Both the position numbers and the translations under genes were made by a program. Under the pieces are notes generated by a model. That model was not told the origin of the DNA. It saw nothing but the letters and a program-made list of their open reading frames with translations, and did not search any database. Positions 5,974 to 6,435 of a stretch of DNA of 6,435 bases are shown piece after piece (positions within the stretch are counted from its first letter, which is position 1; every line of letters starts with the position of its first letter). This DNA is from Hathewaya limosa (GTDB lineage: Bacteria; Bacillota; Clostridia; Clostridiales; Clostridiaceae), in NCBI RefSeq assembly GCF_030815255.1, contig NZ_JAUSWN010000045.1, positions 1 through 6,435 on the forward strand, given 5' to 3'.

Positions 5974-6011
5974 AAAGAGAGTGGTTTGATTCCGCTCTCT
6001 TTGTTTTTTTT
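5974..6011 (+). terminator. Intrinsic terminator of the small RNA
   Basis: An 11-bp stem (5974-5984 with 5992-6002, one G-U pair) with loop TTTGATT is followed by a T-rich tract to 6011. The core AGAGAGTGG/CCGCTCTCT is the most GC-rich hairpin in this AT-rich region. It also insulates the rRNA promoters downstream. Confidence 0.9.
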
Positions 6012-6178
6012 GAGAAATTAATGTATAAATTATGTTTATTATCAATTCTGCAAAAAAAGTAAAAACTGTACCTAGCGTATCTTTATATGAAAAATGTAAG
6101 AAAAAGATATAAAAATGAAGTAATACAGGAATAATGTCAGTAGATAATATTATTTGCGAAATTATAATAGAATCTATG

Positions 6179-6187
6179 TGATATAAT
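6179..6187 (+). promoter_or_regulatory. Upstream extended -10 promoter before the rRNA operon
   Basis: TGATATAAT is an extended -10 element (TG, one base, TATAAT), which can work with little or no -35 sequence; none is evident at the right distance. It would start transcription near 6194, about 125 bases before the main rRNA start, making a second promoter (P1). A further TATAAT occurs at 6163-6168 without a -35. The stretch from 6012 to 6178 otherwise shows nothing I can name, apart from a weak 7-bp inverted repeat (6078-6084 with 6103-6109). Confidence 0.4.
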
Positions 6188-6228
6188 GAATTTCGTCAGC
6201 AGGAGTTAAGAAATAAAACAATAACTTC

Positions 6229-6274
6229 AAAAAATACTTAATAAAAAAGTAAAAAAATACTTAATAAAAAAGTA
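6229..6274 (+). repeat. Tandem 23-bp A-rich repeat upstream of the rRNA promoter
   Basis: Two head-to-tail identical 23-bp copies (6229-6251 and 6252-6274) share the core TACTTAATAAAAAAGT. A run of A continues to 6279, just before the -35 element. Such A-tracts upstream of rRNA promoters act as UP elements bound by the RNA polymerase alpha subunit. The period of about two helical turns would place both copies on the same DNA face. The repeat is seen directly; the UP-element role is inferred. Confidence 0.8.
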
Positions 6275-6283
6275 AAAATAATG

Positions 6284-6312
6284 TTGACAAAGAAAAACAA
6301 ATTTGATATTAT
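6284..6312 (+). promoter_or_regulatory. Main rRNA operon promoter (P2)
   Basis: A perfect -35 TTGACA (6284-6289) and -10 TATTAT (6307-6312) are 17 bases apart and follow an A-rich UP-like region. Transcription should begin near 6319. This is the strongest promoter in the window, as expected for rRNA. Confidence 0.85.
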
Positions 6313-6318
6313 AAGTAA

Positions 6319-6435
6319 GTCGCTTGGTGAGAGCGATTGAAAATAAGAAATTGATCTTTGAAAATTAAACAGAGTATGATAAACAACTCGTATTCTTTTG
6401 AAATAAAAATTAAATGCTTAGCAAGTAATGCTTAA
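6319..6435 (+). other. 5' leader of an rRNA operon (16S lies beyond the window)
   Basis: The leader begins with a 5-bp hairpin TCGCT/AGCGA (6320-6324 with 6332-6336). It then has TGATCTTTGAAAA (6352-6364), which resembles the boxA antitermination site that precedes 16S rRNA in Firmicutes. Near the end is a direct repeat AATGCTTA (6413-6420 and 6427-6434), in the zone where the 5' strand of the 16S processing stem is expected. The 16S 5' end (AGAGTTTGATC-type) is not reached. Assignment rests on the leader style and promoter strength. Confidence 0.8.

Larger units (their letters stand above)
5851..6011 (+). ncRNA. Candidate small RNA with two copies of a structured motif
   Basis: This non-coding stretch behaves like an independent RNA gene of about 160 bases, with a promoter just upstream (5816-5844) and a strong intrinsic terminator at its end (5974-6011). 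Inside are two units of the same design. Unit A has ACATA (5863-5867), hairpin CCTAG-TTAAGA-CTAGG (5868-5883) and AGGTT (5884-5888). Unit B has ACATA (5920-5924), hairpin CCTGAC-ATAG-GTCGGG (5925-5940) and AGATT (5941-5945). The hairpin arms differ in sequence but keep pairing, while the flanks are conserved, as expected of a selected RNA structure. Unit B is closed by TGATA/TATCA (5915-5919 with 5949-5953). Unit A may be closed by GGT/ACC (5860-5862 with 5903-5905) and carries an extra hairpin CTAT-TCC-ATAG (5889-5899). No ORF fits. I do not recognise it as tmRNA, 6S, SRP RNA, RNase P or a riboswitch I know. Confidence 0.6.

Noticed and set aside
5851..6011. Type III toxin-antitoxin RNA (ToxI-like) paired with the MazF-like gene
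   Set aside because: The RNA lies after rather than before the protein gene, has its own promoter, and its two units are not the tight tandem repeats of ToxI.
6229..6274. CRISPR-like repeat
   Set aside because: There are only two directly abutting A-rich copies with no spacers, next to an rRNA promoter.

Overview
The window is very AT-rich. Its strong Shine-Dalgarno sequences, clostridial-type housekeeping genes and rRNA leader fit a low-GC Firmicute, most probably Clostridium in the strict sense. This is a judgement from composition and protein resemblance, and I cannot name the species.

Layout. (1) Positions 1-255 are an intergenic regulatory region. A minus-strand promoter and ribosome binding site point off the left edge. 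On the plus strand there is a structured leader with a possible 12-codon leader peptide, a long stem that would hide its start, and a hairpin over the ribosome binding site of the next gene. (2) 256-2775 is mgtA, a P-type Mg2+ importer. It ends at a bidirectional terminator shared with a minus-strand tRNA-Leu(CAA) at 2833-2919. (3) 3058-3687 is an unrecognised membrane-anchored protein. (4) 3809-5790 may be one transcription unit: a small rhomboid protease, sdaAB (beta subunit of the Fe-S L-serine dehydratase, without its usual sdaAA partner) and a MazF/PemK-fold protein with a long N-terminal extension and no antitoxin gene beside it. I see no intrinsic terminator between these genes. (5) 5816-6011 holds what looks like a free-standing small RNA gene: its own promoter, two copies of a structured motif (ACATA, hairpin, AGRTT) and a strong terminator. 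(6) 6179-6435 is the promoter region and 5' leader of an rRNA operon. It has an extended -10 site, a tandem 23-bp A-rich repeat, a strong TTGACA/TATTAT promoter and a boxA-like antitermination site. The 16S gene itself lies to the right of the window.

Functionally this is mostly housekeeping: Mg2+ uptake, tRNA, serine catabolism and rRNA. Mg2+ uptake and rRNA synthesis are linked physiologically, but nothing here shows that they are co-regulated. The two places worth attention are the unexplained small RNA at about 5851-6010 and the mgtA leader, which does not look like the M-box riboswitch one would expect.
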